Of a stretch of 64,000 nt of DNA, positions 41,170 to 52,325 are shown in pieces. Origin of the DNA: Anodontia alba (Eukaryota; Mollusca; Bivalvia; Lucinida; Lucinidae); assembly GCA_964016985.1 (NCBI GenBank), contig OZ024837.1:35123622-35187621 (forward strand), in the 5' to 3' direction. Position 1 is the first letter of the stretch, and each line of letters begins with the position of its first letter. The position numbers and the translations under genes are program-made. The notes beneath the pieces are model-generated. The model saw nothing but the letters and a program-made list of their open reading frames with translations, did not search any database and had not been told where the DNA came from.

Positions 41170-41318
41170 CAAGGCGAGGCGGTTCTAACGCGTACCCACA
41201 ATCTATTTTTATGAGCAGAAATAAGAAAAATAATGTATACGCCTGTAAACCCCAGTTTTATTGTATAAAAGTGAGGTTTAAGGGGGTCAAAATTATATAA
41301 GCATGTTTTCGTGATATC
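41170..41318 (-). mobile_element. GC-fold MITE half copy
   Basis: Only the right palindrome arm (AAGGCGAGGCGGTTCTAACG) and the CCCC/GGGG hairpin side with the terminal TTTTCGTGAT remain. Confidence 0.8.
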
Positions 41319-41459
41319 TAAAGGCATAACATCCAAGCTGATTTAAGTCTTTGTATAGCGCACGTGTAAAAGGTACGTTTTCGTACGTTGCGGCTGGTGT
41401 ATATATATATATATATATTTATTTATTTATTTCACATAGGCTTGTTAACGTAATGTTCT

Positions 41460-41693
41460 GGGCCTAGTTGTTCTAAACTTAAAGAAGTTAGCTAACGTGA
41501 CGTTATACTTTCTACCATGAAATATGGCTAATTCACTGATATTTATTGCTGAAAAAAATGTTAGTACCTTTTGCATTGCTCACAGTTTTGCAGCAAAAAT
41601 ATCAATGTATTTGAAAATACCTTAGCTACGAGAGTTAACGAGTTTGTCATTAACAAGCTCGCTAAGCTAACGGTACTTTAAACAACTGAGCCC
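41460..41693. mobile_element. Foldback MITE with GGGCCTAGTTGTTC ends
   Basis: Same layout as 15075-15301 (GTTAACGAG blocks, TTGCTGAAAAAAATGTTAG) but more diverged. Confidence 0.7.
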
Positions 41694-41812
41694 TGAATGC
41701 TGGCATTGAAGGCCCTAATCAGAATACAGGACTACGTAGATTGACTTAGCCATTCGTTGTCCTCATATGAATGAAAGACACTGTCCTTATTTTGTGCATC
41801 AGATATGTTCAA

Positions 41813-41852
<40 letters not shown>

Positions 41853-41892
41853 AAAGTGTTCGAAATTCATTATTTCTTAGTTTTGTTTTGTT

Positions 41893-42172
41893 TATTACGA
41901 AAACATGCCTATTCAAATATATAGATAACTGCCACCTGCACAATCTGAAAATTTTCAGATAAAAAGCTCTGATATTTTTTATATTTCTGCTCTAACATTA
42001 GATTGTTAGAACTTGTTAGAACCGCCTCGCCGAGGCGGTTCTACCGAGTACCCACAATCTAAGTTTTTGAGCAAACATAAGAGAAATAATGTATACCCCA
42101 TGTGAACCCCAGTTTTACTGCATAAAAGTGGGGTTTAAGGGGATCAAATTATATAGGCATGTTTTCGTGATG
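41893..42172 (-). mobile_element. GC-fold MITE copy 19
   Basis: Complete but with TATTACG instead of CATTACG at the left end. Flanks T and A do not match. Confidence 0.85.
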
Positions 42173-42439
42173 ATAATCCCTGGTCCCAGGTCCTCCAACA
42201 ACTGGCTTTGCTGGTTCGATAACAAATGATTCGAGAAAGAAAGACCCTTGAGAGCAATGAACACACGCATTAAACTGAAAATAACCGAAGTGTCAAGTTC
42301 TCTTGGCCGGACTAGCTTGTTTCGGCCAATGAAGCCTCATCAAGGACCCTTTTATAATTTTTCTCAACTCCCAGAACGGGTTCAAAGATCACAAACGAAC
42401 AGAAAATATAAAATGCGCCATAGTGAAGTAATGAGAGAC

Positions 42440-42500
42440 GGTTTGCAAAACTGCTGGACTTGAAATCCGGGGATTACAGGTTCGAATCTAGCTCAAGCCA
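42440..42500 (+). repeat. tRNA-Ser-like fragment
   Basis: TGGACTTGAAATCC is the anticodon stem-loop of tRNA-Ser(TGA), followed by a box B (GGTTCGAATCTA, 42479-42490). No good acceptor stem can be formed. It directly precedes the ORF1-like frame, so it may be a chance junction or part of a SINE/LINE 5' end. Confidence 0.35.
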
Positions 42501-43076
42501 GAAAGCTTACATTCTAAAATCGCTTCCCTGGAACAGGAGAACTCGAATTTGAAGAAACGTGTAGAAAAGTTGGAAATCAGTGCTGACAATGCAGAACAGT
42601 ATAGTCGTCGTAACTGCTTGCGAATTTCTGGTGTTCCTGAGAACAATGACGAAGTCACCGACAAGATCGTTCTTGACCTAGCAACAGCTATTGATGCTGA
42701 TATTAAACTCGAGGACATCGATAGAAGCCACCGCCTGGGAAAGCCTAAGTCTCGTGATTCTAGTGATGATACTCCAGCTAGACCTCGTGACATTATCGTC
42801 AAATTCAGCACATATCGTGCCAGGCAGAAGGTTCATAAGGCACGAGCTCTCACTAAGCAGCGCGGGTACAAGGGAATCTTCATTAATGAGGATCTAACAA
42901 AGAATCGCAGCCTACTCTTGTATGAAGCGCGTCGTCGTTTTAAGTCTAAACAACTTCAAGGTGCCTGGTCTTCTGATGGAACTATATTGATCAAACATTT
43001 TGATAACACTGTAGTGAAAATTACTAGTGTAAGTCAGCTCCCTGTATTTGTGCCACTTGAACAATCTCGAAATTAA
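42501..43076 (+). CDS. LINE ORF1-like RNA-binding protein, likely 5' truncated
   Basis: About 190 residues with a short coiled coil (SLEQENSNLKKRVEKLE), the motif YSRRNCLRISGVPE, DIDRSHRLGKP, then RPRDIIVKFSTYRARQKV and the C-terminal IFINEDLTKNR. This matches the L1 ORF1p-type (Transposase_22) RRM and C-terminal domain family, which binds element RNA. No ATG near the start: the frame opens after TAG 42489-42491 and the first codons follow a tRNA-like sequence. It may be the ORF1 of the ORF2 element 2.5 kb downstream or an unrelated fragment. Confidence 0.75.
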   Translation, partial: ESLHSKIASLEQENSNLKKRVEKLEISADNAEQYSRRNCLRISGVPENNDEVTDKIVLDLATAIDADIKLEDIDRSHRLGKPKSRDSSDDTPARPRDIIVKFSTYRARQKVHKARALTKQRGYKGIFINEDLTKNRSLLLYEARRRFKSKQLQGAWSSDGTILIKHFDNTVVKITSVSQLPVFVPLEQSRN

Positions 43077-43527
43077 TCCGAATAATGTGCGAACTGTTAA
43101 CAGTGAAGTGAAGCCTTTAGCAATTTAGGATAGTTTACTACAATTTCTAAACCATTGTAACTAAACCACGGTAGCTTTATATTGATCGATTTCTGTTTAC
43201 TGACCATTACGTCACATGGTTAATGTTGTAGTTTCTATGCCAAACATGAGAATCCCGAGCTCCGTCATGGTCAGTAAACACTCATTGGTTGTCATAAAAT
43301 GCCTTAGCGTGCCTGTTTTAGATCAAGTATAGATATTCTCATTAGTTGAAATTTAACGCTTCAATACCTGTCCGATCATTATGTGATAGAATCTTATTCT
43401 GCCATTGTTCGATAATAGTTTGGACCCTGGTAGGATTGTTAATCTCTCATTTGGATCTGGGTCTACACTGTTGTTCAGACCGGTCTGTCCATGTTTTTGA
43501 TGTAATTGCGGTAAAATTAGTGACGTG

Positions 43528-43628
<101 letters not shown>

Positions 43629-44166
43629 TTACACTTATACACCGACTGAAAACCACGCACAGCTAAACATTTTGCCGTACTTTTCCGTACAAATTAAGTT
43701 ATTCCATGTCGTGTCATCGATAGTCGAAAAGGAATTAATACTGGTCGCTCATACTTTTAAGTCTGGATTCTTGAGGTGAAAACGGTTAAAATGGTGACAC
43801 GATTTATTGTAGCATAATAATATGTTATTATTATGCCAAAACCGTTGTTGTCAATACATATTCAGCTCGAGGCAGGTTGTCGTAGTCTCTCTGTGGATCA
43901 GAACGGCTTATTTAATGACCATTCCCAGCCAATATGATGACGTTGAACAGTAGACATGGATCGAATGGACAAATTGCAAACTTTCATCGCACTGCTCAAG
44001 CAGTCTGATCTGGGTTTCCAGTGTCTGATCAGGGATGGTCTGTCCGGTATTCTGTGGGGAGATCGGCAAACTGATTTAATATTAGTTTGTTCTGCATTCG
44101 TCGCAGGTCGATAGATTCGGGGACGAATCTACTTAAGCAGGGGAAATTGTCGCAGGTCGACCGTGT

Positions 44167-44239
44167 GGCTCGGCAGCTCAGTTGGCAAGAGTGCTCGCAC
44201 GGTATGCGAGAGGTCCAGGGTTCGAGTCCCGGTCAGGTC
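44167..44239 (+). tRNA. tRNA-Thr(GGT)-like sequence, probable pseudogene or SINE head
   Basis: 73 nt that fold as a cloverleaf: acceptor GGCTCGG with TCAGGTC (one mismatch), D arm GCTCAGTTGGCAAGAGT, anticodon arm CTCGC-ACGGTAT-GCGAG giving anticodon GGT, and T arm GGGTTCGAGTCCC. Position 33 is C rather than the near-universal T, and the T stem also has one mismatch. A T-run at 44244-44249 could end Pol III transcription. A degenerate tRNA or the promoter head of a SINE seems likelier than a working tRNA. Confidence 0.5.
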
Positions 44240-44539
44240 ATGTTCTTTTTTCCTCCCCTGTGACACATATGTAGGTTATAAATAACAACACACCTCATAA
44301 CGGAACAAAATATAAGGGAAAAATGAATTTTGTACATTTTGAGCAGTTAGACGCATAGGTTTAAAAGCACCCTTCGTCAAAAAGCGAGTCTGGTGAACCT
44401 ATTCCTTGATACTACTACAAAGATGTTATTTTGGAGGTCTGGAATATGATCTACAGAGTAATCACTCACTATCAGCTCTTAGCTCCTTTGCCACTGACCC
44501 GTTTTTGCCGAGTGGGCGCCACTGTCTCAACTATTTGGG

Positions 44540-45110
44540 CCGGCCGGTTTCCGGTCGCAATTTGTCTAACTGTCAAACTGTGTTTCTTGTTGTTGTCAGT
44601 GAAATGACATAAGTTCCTTGATATAATGCAGGCAGTGATGGCCCTGATCAGACGTCGTGTTATACGGAGTCTGATCCGGGACTGCACTGCATGCCATTGT
44701 GCCTTATTTGGACGTAAGCATAAATGGATTAATGGCATTAGAAAAGTATATATTATTCAGCAAATATAAAGTGTGAATTACTAAATTATTTGCATATCTT
44801 AATATGTATAGTACCTACAATAAGTGAATCAATGGTGCATCTATTTGACCCGGCCTGTTTCCGGTCGTAGTTTGACTGACCGTCTTATTGTATTTCTTGT
44901 TCGTTGCCTGTGAAACGTCAGAAGTTCCGTAATATGATGCAAGCAGTGAAGACCCTGATCAAATGCCGTGGCATACGGAGTCTGATCAGGGTCTGCAATG
45001 CTTGCCACTGTGCCTTTAATGGCACGTTATAAATGGATTGATGGCATTAGTAAAGTATATATTTTTCATCAAAAATATAGCGTTTTTTACTAAATTATTT
45101 ATCATTTGCT
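44540..45110 (+). repeat. 310-bp tandem duplication with hairpins
   Basis: Units start near 44540 and 44850 (shared TTTCCGGTCG at 44548 and 44858). Each contains a GCAGTGAWGRCCCTGATCA hairpin and the tail ATGGCATTAG. Lies between the ORF1-like frame and ORF2. Confidence 0.75.
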
Positions 45111-45340
45111 GCTTTGTCAGTGTTCTATTTTTTGCATAACTATCTTATCTGTATTATAAATTTGGCATCTTCGACATGTTTTGAACTTAGTCATTGTATA
45201 TATGTGTATTAGACACTCAAATTTTGATAAAACTATATTCATGGTATAACACTTAGGAACTGTTGGGATTGCGGCTGCTAACTGATTGGAAAACCCACAG
45301 CACGATAAACTGTTAAGTTATTTGTAAACCCTCCTTTCAT
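45111..45340. other. Possible LINE 5' region
   Basis: Between the 310-bp tandem duplication and the ORF2 leader. No ORF; might belong to the retrotransposon 5' UTR. Confidence 0.35.
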
Positions 45341-45560
45341 TTGTTATCATGTCTATTTTTGTTTTCTTCATCTTTTATATGTTTTTACGAATTCCATCTA
45401 TGCACTTATGGGTATTTGGGGGTAGCGCTCCTTGGTCATTCCCGCCGATTCATTATTTTATCACTTGTATGCGAGTTGGCACACCAGTTGCTGATTTGTT
45501 TCTATTTCTCCTTTCAACAATTACATAGTTTATGATGTGAAACAAGTATCAGTAGCTGAT

Positions 45561-48500
45561 ATGCCAACATACTGTTGCATGTACAAGTTCTCAATTCTAC
45601 TTCATTTTCTTATGTTTTTTAGTATCACGATGCAGACGATTTTGTCTTACTCATTCATTCTTCAGCTGAAACAAAACGAATATATAGCTAACAATATTAT
45701 TAATCATAACTATTGTAAAAATTTAACACAAGGAAAGAATCACGAAGCAAACGCAAAATTTATGTTGTATGTATATATATGTTCTTTTACTGTAATGTTG
45801 ATAGCATGGCTGTCTGTATTACTACTATCTGCTGGCGATATTCATCCGAACCCAGGCCCATCGTCGTCAATATCATCAGTTACCACTAGTTCAATTTCTG
45901 GCATCTCTTCTACATTTATAAATTCTTTGAATATAAGTCATCATCTGTCTTTTGTTCACTACAATGTCCAAAGTCTGGCTTCAAAACTAGATGTGTTGCA
46001 CGCAGAGTTATTCCATTTTGACATATTGGCTTTTACTGAGACCTAGTTGAACTCGTCCTTTTCTACAAGTGATATTCGTCTACAGTCTTTTAACAGCCCT
46101 GAACGCAAGGACCGAGTTGGAGACAGTCACGGTGGTGTCATAATATACGTAAAGGAGAGTTTACATTATAGACGCAGGCAAGATTTAGAACCTAGAGGTA
46201 TCGAATGTATATGGATTGAACTTTCAAATAATCATAAACGCACGCTTTTTGGCTTATTTTACAGACCACCCAATTCCGATCTTGCTTGTTACTCCCTGAT
46301 AGAAGACTCTTTACACCTAGCTGTTGACTCAGGCATAAATGACATAATTATAACGGGTGACTTCAACTTCAACATGCTACATCCGCAATCATCGCGGAAG
46401 ATACATAGTTTCTGCACTCAATTTGCATTATTCCAAGCTATAAACGAACCTACTCACTTTACTGAAACTTCCTCTTCCCTACTGGATATTCTCCTCGTAA
46501 GCAATAATTCCCACTTAATAGTCAGTGGTGTTGCGGATCCATTTCTGAATCAAGAGCATCGGTACCATTGTCCAATTTTCGGTATATACAATTTCTCTAA
46601 ACCCAAGTCAAAATCCTTTAGCCGGCATATATGGAAGTACGATCAAGGAGATTATAACCTATTACGCAATAAAGCTGCATCTACTGACTGGGTATCCCTA
46701 GAAGATAATGACATAAACACACATGCAAAGAATGTCACTGATTACATACTATCAATATCAAAATTATGCATCCCAAATAAAAACATAAAAGTTAGACCTT
46801 CCGATCCACCCTGGTTAACTACATTTATCAAACGATATATTAGAAAACGCAAAAGGGCTTATAGAAAAGCTAAACAAACTAATTTGCAGTACCATTGGGA
46901 TAAATTCAGGAAACTCAGAAACAAAGTAGTCTCGTTGATAAAAGAATCGAAAAGAACATGTGATGAAAATATCGCTAAGAAGTTGAAGTCTGATTCCCTT
47001 ACTTCTTCAGACTGGTGGTCCACTCTAAAAACTGTGATATCTCCCACTGCCACCTCGTCCATCCCACCTCTGGATAGCAATGGACGTATATATACTGATG
47101 AGCAAGACAAGGCTAATCTACTTAATGATTATTTTAAGGAACAAACACTGTTAGATGATAGTAACGCTGAACTTCCAGCTTTACCTCCATATAATATCGA
47201 ATCTACCTTAAATTCTATCATCCTCACCCCCTTAGAAGTTGAATCTGTCCTAAAATCACTACCGATTGGAAAAGCATCTGGTCCAAACGGATTAAGCAAT
47301 CGCATTCTTAAAGAACTGTCAAAAGAACTAGCTTTTCCGCTATGTGTCCTCTTTAACCGATCCCTCAGTCAAGGTGAAGTACCTAGACAATGGAAAGAAG
47401 CAAACATATGCCCTATTCATAAAAAAGATGATCCCTCATTAGTAAGTAATTACAGACCCATTTCTTTGCTAAACTCTGAAGACAAAGTATTTGAAAGGCT
47501 TATATTCAAGCACTTATACAATCATCTTCGAGATAATAACGTTCTATCATCTTTACAGTCCGGGTTCATACAAGGAGACTCCACTGTAAACCAACTCAGT
47601 TTCTTGTACAATACATTCTGTCAAGCCTTAGACATGGGCAAAGAAGTTAGAGTTGTCTTCTGCGACATCAGGAAAGCATTTGATCGTGTATGGCACGCAG
47701 GGCTTTTACACAAACTTAAGGCAGCAGGTGTTCAGGGAGAACTTCTCAAATGGTTTACAAATTATTTAGCTGAAAGAAAACAACGCGTTATACTTCCTGG
47801 TGTCGCGTCAGACTGGACGTATATTCTTGCTGGAGTGCCGCAAGGCTCCATACTCGGGCCAATACTTTTCTTAATCTACATTAATGACATAGTCGCTGAA
47901 ATTGGCTCCAACATTCGCCTGTTCGCTGACGATACTAGCCTCTACATTATTGTTGAAAATCCTATTACATCTGCTGTTTGCCTTAACTCAGACCTTTCAA
48001 AAATTTCTATCTGGGCAAACAACTGGTTAGTTGACTTCAATCCGATCAAAACCGAATCAATGCTGATATCTCGAAAACTAAACAAGCCTGTTCACCCACC
48101 TCTGTTTATGCAAGAAGTACAAATAGCTGAAGTGTCATCTCATAAACACCTAGGCTTGATTCTGTCCAACGACTGCACTTGGCACCAACATATTGATTAC
48201 ATAACTAAAAAAGCATGGAACAGGATTAATATTATGCGAAAACTCAAGTTTAAGTTGGACAGGAGTTCTCTAGAAAAAATATTTACAACTTTTATAAGGC
48301 CCTTACTTGAATACGGGGATATAGTATGGGACAACTGCACACAATTTGAAAAACAAGAAATTGAGAAAATCCAAATCGAAGCCGCACGAATTGCCACTGG
48401 AACAACCAAACTTGTATCTCTTAATGCCCTGTACCAAGAAACTGGCTGGGTTACACTAGAAAAGAGACGGGAAAATCATAAACTCGTCATGTTCTACAAA

Positions 48501-49073
48501 ATGTATAATGACTTAACTCCGTCTTATCTTTCTTCTTTAGTACCACAGTCAATAAACAATCTATCCCAATACAGCCTCCGAAATGCAGATAACCTACAAT
48601 CTATTCACGCTAGAACTAATCTATATTTTCAGTCTTTTCTACCATCTGTGGTAAGAAAATGGAACGACTTGTCCGATGAAGCAAAACGTTCCAGTTCGGT
48701 TACTTCTTTCAAGAATTATTTAAACCGCAACAGAACGTCTATTCCAAAATATTTCTATACAGGCAATAGGAAAACACAGATCTTGCATACACGTCTCCGA
48801 ACAAAATGTAGCAGCTTAAACAGCGATCTCTACTCCAAAAATATAACTGAATCTCCATTTTGCCACTGTGGACAGGTAGAAAATTCGCACCATTATCTAC
48901 TTTGTTGTCCCTTGTACACCGCACAGAGAAACGAACTCTTTAACGCTGTATCAGAGTATCAAACAATATCGCTTAATCTTCTACTATATGGAGATGCCTC
49001 TTTACCATACACAACAAATGTTCTTATATTTGAAAAAGTCCAAAAGTATATAAGCGACACAAAACGCTTTTAA
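45561..49073 (+). pseudogene. LINE ORF2: endonuclease and reverse transcriptase, one stop
   Basis: An open frame of 1170 codons interrupted only by TAG at 46044-46046 (codon 162), where related elements have Trp (pattern TETW.N), so a single G-to-A change is inferred. Order: N-terminal hydrophobic stretches; GDIHPNPGP (residues 92-100), like a 2A peptide; APE-type endonuclease (VHYNVQSLASKLD, then ITGDFNFNM, SLLDILLVSN); reverse transcriptase (YRPISLLNSEDKVFERL, DIRKAFDRVWH, GVPQGSILGPILF, FADD at 47922-47933); and a C-terminal Cys/His cluster (CHCG...HHYLLCCPLY) near residue 1100. If the stop is read as real, an endonuclease-less protein could restart downstream. Very few lesions suggest a young copy. 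Confidence 0.9.
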
Positions 49074-49163
49074 CTGTTGAAGCCATTTAAATACAATGTT
49101 CTGTACATGCAACTCTCTATTGAAACGTTAGTAGATTCTGTGGGAAACTTACCAGGGAAGCGC

Positions 49164-49198
49164 TGCCCTTATCCCCCCCCCCCCCCCCCCCCCCCCCA
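49164..49198. repeat. Poly-C tract
   Basis: More than 25 consecutive C in the 3' part of the LINE. Confidence 0.9.
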
Positions 49199-49402
49199 AT
49201 TGTTTTTATTAAAATCCCTTAAGGTCTTGTGATATATTAAAGCGACTTCTACGACTGATTTTATCAGCCTTAGAAGTGGCATTAGTATGAACCAGTTAAC
49301 AGTTATGGCTCTTTAATTGATATTCTGACCTTACTGTCATTTCAAGTATATATATATAATTATTATTTTTTTATTGCTTTCGTTATCTTATCATTGCTCT
49401 TT

Positions 49403-49405
<3 letters not shown>

Positions 49406-49479
<74 letters not shown>

Positions 49480-49487
49480 TGTGTTTT

Positions 49488-49519
<32 letters not shown>

Positions 49520-49552
49520 TTTTTTGTTTTTTTTTTTTGTTTTTTTTTTCTT
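49406..49552. repeat. (TA)n and poly-T tract
   Basis: A (TA)n run to about 49473, then T-rich sequence with TG interruptions. Confidence 0.95.
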
Positions 49553-50271
49553 CTTTCAAATCTGCATCCTTAATTCACATCCACAAATTGAGATCTATAT
49601 TGTTTAACATTTTTCCGTCACTATATGTACAACTGTAATTGTTAAGGAGAAGAACTAAATAAGTAGTCATACTTTCGTTCTGATCCTATTTCTTATGTGC
49701 TACAATGTATAGTGTTATGTAATATTTGGATAATAAAATATGTTTAAACCAAGCCAGAAAGGTGTCAGGCTATTAGTACTTCAAGACCATTTTTGACGCG
49801 CTCAGCATGGAGTTTAAAGTAGAGTGTGTGATATTTAAAGAAAGACAATATCTCTATATGATCAATGTTCTATGACACCAAAATTGTAATACTGCCTGTA
49901 ATACAAGAATCGTCCTTGTCTGGATATGCCATAAGAACCTAACTGGCACGAAAAACTTACCTAAGTTTGAGAACAACCTCAGCATAAAAACAGAATCACA
50001 TGGGTGCACAATACAACGAATTAGTTGTTACGTCCATACCATGGTTTCCAATATATACGAACAATGTGTACAATAAATAAGAAGCAGTAGGAATATAGGT
50101 GAGGATGCCCAGGAAATGCCACAATCACGAAGCACGGTCTTCCCAGGGCACCAAAAGAAGGAGAGACGAGGCCCAAATAATGATAAAACATTCGCACATA
50201 CGAAACCAAACAAAAAAGAGCTGGAACAGTAGCACCGCCTTGGAACGGTCAGTAGGAAATCTGCTGTGAGT

Positions 50272-50541
50272 TTAACCCATTTATGCCGTGTGGACTCTTC
50301 TACCTGAACTCTTAGGACATGTCCATTTCCAACAGAAAAGGTGTATGGTTAGTTTTTATTATAAACTTGTTTTCTGTTGGGTGTCTGGTTAGTTTTTATT
50401 ATAAACTTGTTTTAAAGAAATTCCTGTATTTAATGCAAACAGTGTAGACCCTGATCAGACGCCGCGTTCTGCGGCGTCTGATCTGGGTCTACACAGTTTG
50501 TCATTTTCCCTTTTATGGGACGCTTAACATAAATCGATTAA
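50272..50541. mobile_element. TTAACCC-type MITE
   Basis: Diverged ends TTAACCCATTTATG and CATAAATCGATTAA with hairpin 50436-50502 (CCTGATCAGACGCCGCG stem). It also has an internal direct duplication of about 40 bp (GGTTAGTTTTTATTATAAAC at about 50348 and 50389). Confidence 0.65.
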
Positions 50542-50559
50542 ACCAGTTTTAATCTGAAG

Positions 50560-50935
50560 TAGGCAGTGAGAAGTCGGAAGTGGGAAGGGTAGTTGGAAGT
50601 CAGCAGTCGGAATAAGAAGTAGGAAGGCAGAAGAGAAATTCTGGAAGTGATAAATTACTTCATCCGACTTCCAAACTCTGACTTCCTGATTTCCGACTTC
50701 TTACTTCCCACTTCCTAGTTCTAACCTACACTTCCACTTTTCAAGCATACTTACTCGGAATTCCACAAACGACGTCTGAATGTCTACTTGTACACGTACT
50801 TCCTACTTCCCACTTTCTCCAGCATCGTAGTTCCGACTTCTTACTTCCTACAAACGACTTTACACTTCCCACTTTCCCACTTTCACTTTCGACATCTCGC
50901 TTCCAACTTCTGACTCCCAAGCTCTTACTGCCCGC
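50560..50935. repeat. GAAGT/ACTTC minisatellite in inverted halves
   Basis: 50560-50645 is built of GAAGTCGGAAGTGGGAAG-type words; 50660-50935 of their complement (CCGACTTCTTACTTCCCACT). Together it can fold back on itself. Confidence 0.75.
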
Positions 50936-51023
50936 ATTTTACTCGCATATTGTTAAATATATGGGATACATGTATCAATAAATTCGTTGACAACACTCAT
51001 ATTTTCTTCAATGTTTACAAGTA

Positions 51024-51381
51024 CAGTCGAACCTCAATGGCTCGAACAGCCTTGGGTACATGAAAATTAGTTCGAGATATGGGTTGTTCGAGCCACTGAG
51101 GGTTAATCATAGCGCCAGGTCAGAAAGCAAATGGCGATAATTTAGGGAAATCTTTTCGATTTCCTACACAATGATTGTATGTTGAGTGTACTCATTAGAA
51201 TCGCCTCGATGAGGCGATTCTAATAAATACACACAACATACAATTTCACGATAAAATAAGAAAATTCCCCTTAGTATTTGTTTTCTTGAGCTATTGGAAG
51301 AATTTCGTAGGGACTCAAAAACGAGTTCGAATTAACCATGGTAAACGAGCCATCCGTGTTCGAGCTATTGAAGTTCGACTG
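51024..51381 (+). mobile_element. Pogo/Tigger-like MITE (CAGTCGAACCTC family)
   Basis: 358 bp; left TA-CAGTCGAACCTCAATGG, right GAAGTTCGACTG followed by TTA. Central palindrome TACTCATTAGAATCGCCTCG / CGAGGCGATTCTAATAAATA. Confidence 0.85.
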
Positions 51382-51479
51382 TTACTAAATCGATTTTTAC
51401 CATCAAATTCAGAATTAGTACTCTACAATATCATTACCATTTAACTGATCAGGCCAACAAACGCATCAAAACAACCGGA

Positions 51480-51975
51480 ACGTCAGAAAATAAACACTCG
51501 GACATATGCGCCAAGTGAAGATTCGCGCATTCGGCATTCGCGCAGTCTGATCAAAATCTTAACTAGGTACATTTTGGATAGCCAAGGAAGCTGCAGTTTT
51601 CATGCGGACAACGAAGAATCCATCACGAAAACATACCTATATGATTTGACCCCCTCAAACCCCATTTTTATATAGTGAAACTGGGGTTTACAGGGGTATA
51701 TATTATTTTTCTTATTTCTGCTCAAAACATAGATTGTGGGTACTCGTTAGAACCACCTCGACGAGGCGGTTCTAACGAGTACCCACAATCTATCTTTTGA
51801 GCAGAAATATGAAAAATATCAGAATTTTTTATCTGAAAATCTTCATTTTTGGGTGATGAAATTTTCAATATATTTGAATAGGCATGTTTTCGTAATGCAG
51901 ACGTGGGTGAGTCTTCGTTGTGCGCATATGTCAGAAGGTACTGTACGCTTTCGCACGTTGCGTCTGAAAATGTAT
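51480..51975. repeat. GATCAGAC-type element split by GC-fold MITE copy 20
   Basis: Left part 51480-51620 (GGACATATGCGCCAAGTGAA), right part 51898-51975 (TCTTCGTTGTGCGCATATGT). Confidence 0.65.
51621..51897 (+). mobile_element. GC-fold MITE copy 20, nested in a hairpin repeat
   Basis: Complete. It splits a GATCAGAC-type repeat: the left side ends ...AATC and the right side begins CAGAC, so one C appears twice. Flanking C/C. Confidence 0.92.
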
Positions 51976-51992
51976 ATTTATAAAGATCAATA

Positions 51993-52325
51993 CAGTTGAC
52001 TCTTGTTATCTCGAAGTCCAAAGGACTTTCTTAAAATACTTCGAGATATCCGAACCTCGACATATCAGATTGCAGAATTGAGGCAAAAATAAATCGAATA
52101 ACCAAATGCCACAAATGAATATGTAATTTGACTCCTGTAGTTAGAGATCTATTGAAAATATTGTGGAAAAGTGGAGATATATTGAGCAATTTCCCCTCTT
52201 TTCCACAATATTTCGTTATCTAATTGATCTGTTGTTAGATTTCCATGTTAAAACAGGGACCAGATTTTAACTTCGAGATAAGCGGTTATTCGCGATAAGC
52301 AAAGTCGAGATACCGGTGGTCGACT
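51993..52325. mobile_element. Pogo/Tigger-like MITE (CAGTCGACTCTCG family)
   Basis: About 333 bp, left TA-CAGTTGACTCTTGTTATC, right end GTCGACTACA slightly decayed. Co-linear with 7525-7855. Confidence 0.75.

Larger units (their letters stand above)
45341..49750 (+). mobile_element. Non-LTR retrotransposon (CR1/L2-like), borders uncertain
   Basis: Contains a nearly full-length ORF2 with endonuclease and reverse transcriptase (45561-49073). After the stop there is A/T-rich sequence with poly-C, (TA)n and poly-T tracts, and TAATAAAAT near 49732-49740, which may mark the 3' end. No TSD or clear 5' end was found, so the limits are approximate. Class assignment rests on the APE endonuclease plus RT order and the HPNPGP leader seen in CR1/L2-type elements of marine invertebrates. 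Confidence 0.75.

Noticed and set aside
46859..48924. Minus-strand open frames within LINE ORF2
   Set aside because: Shadows of the coding strand; no independent motif.
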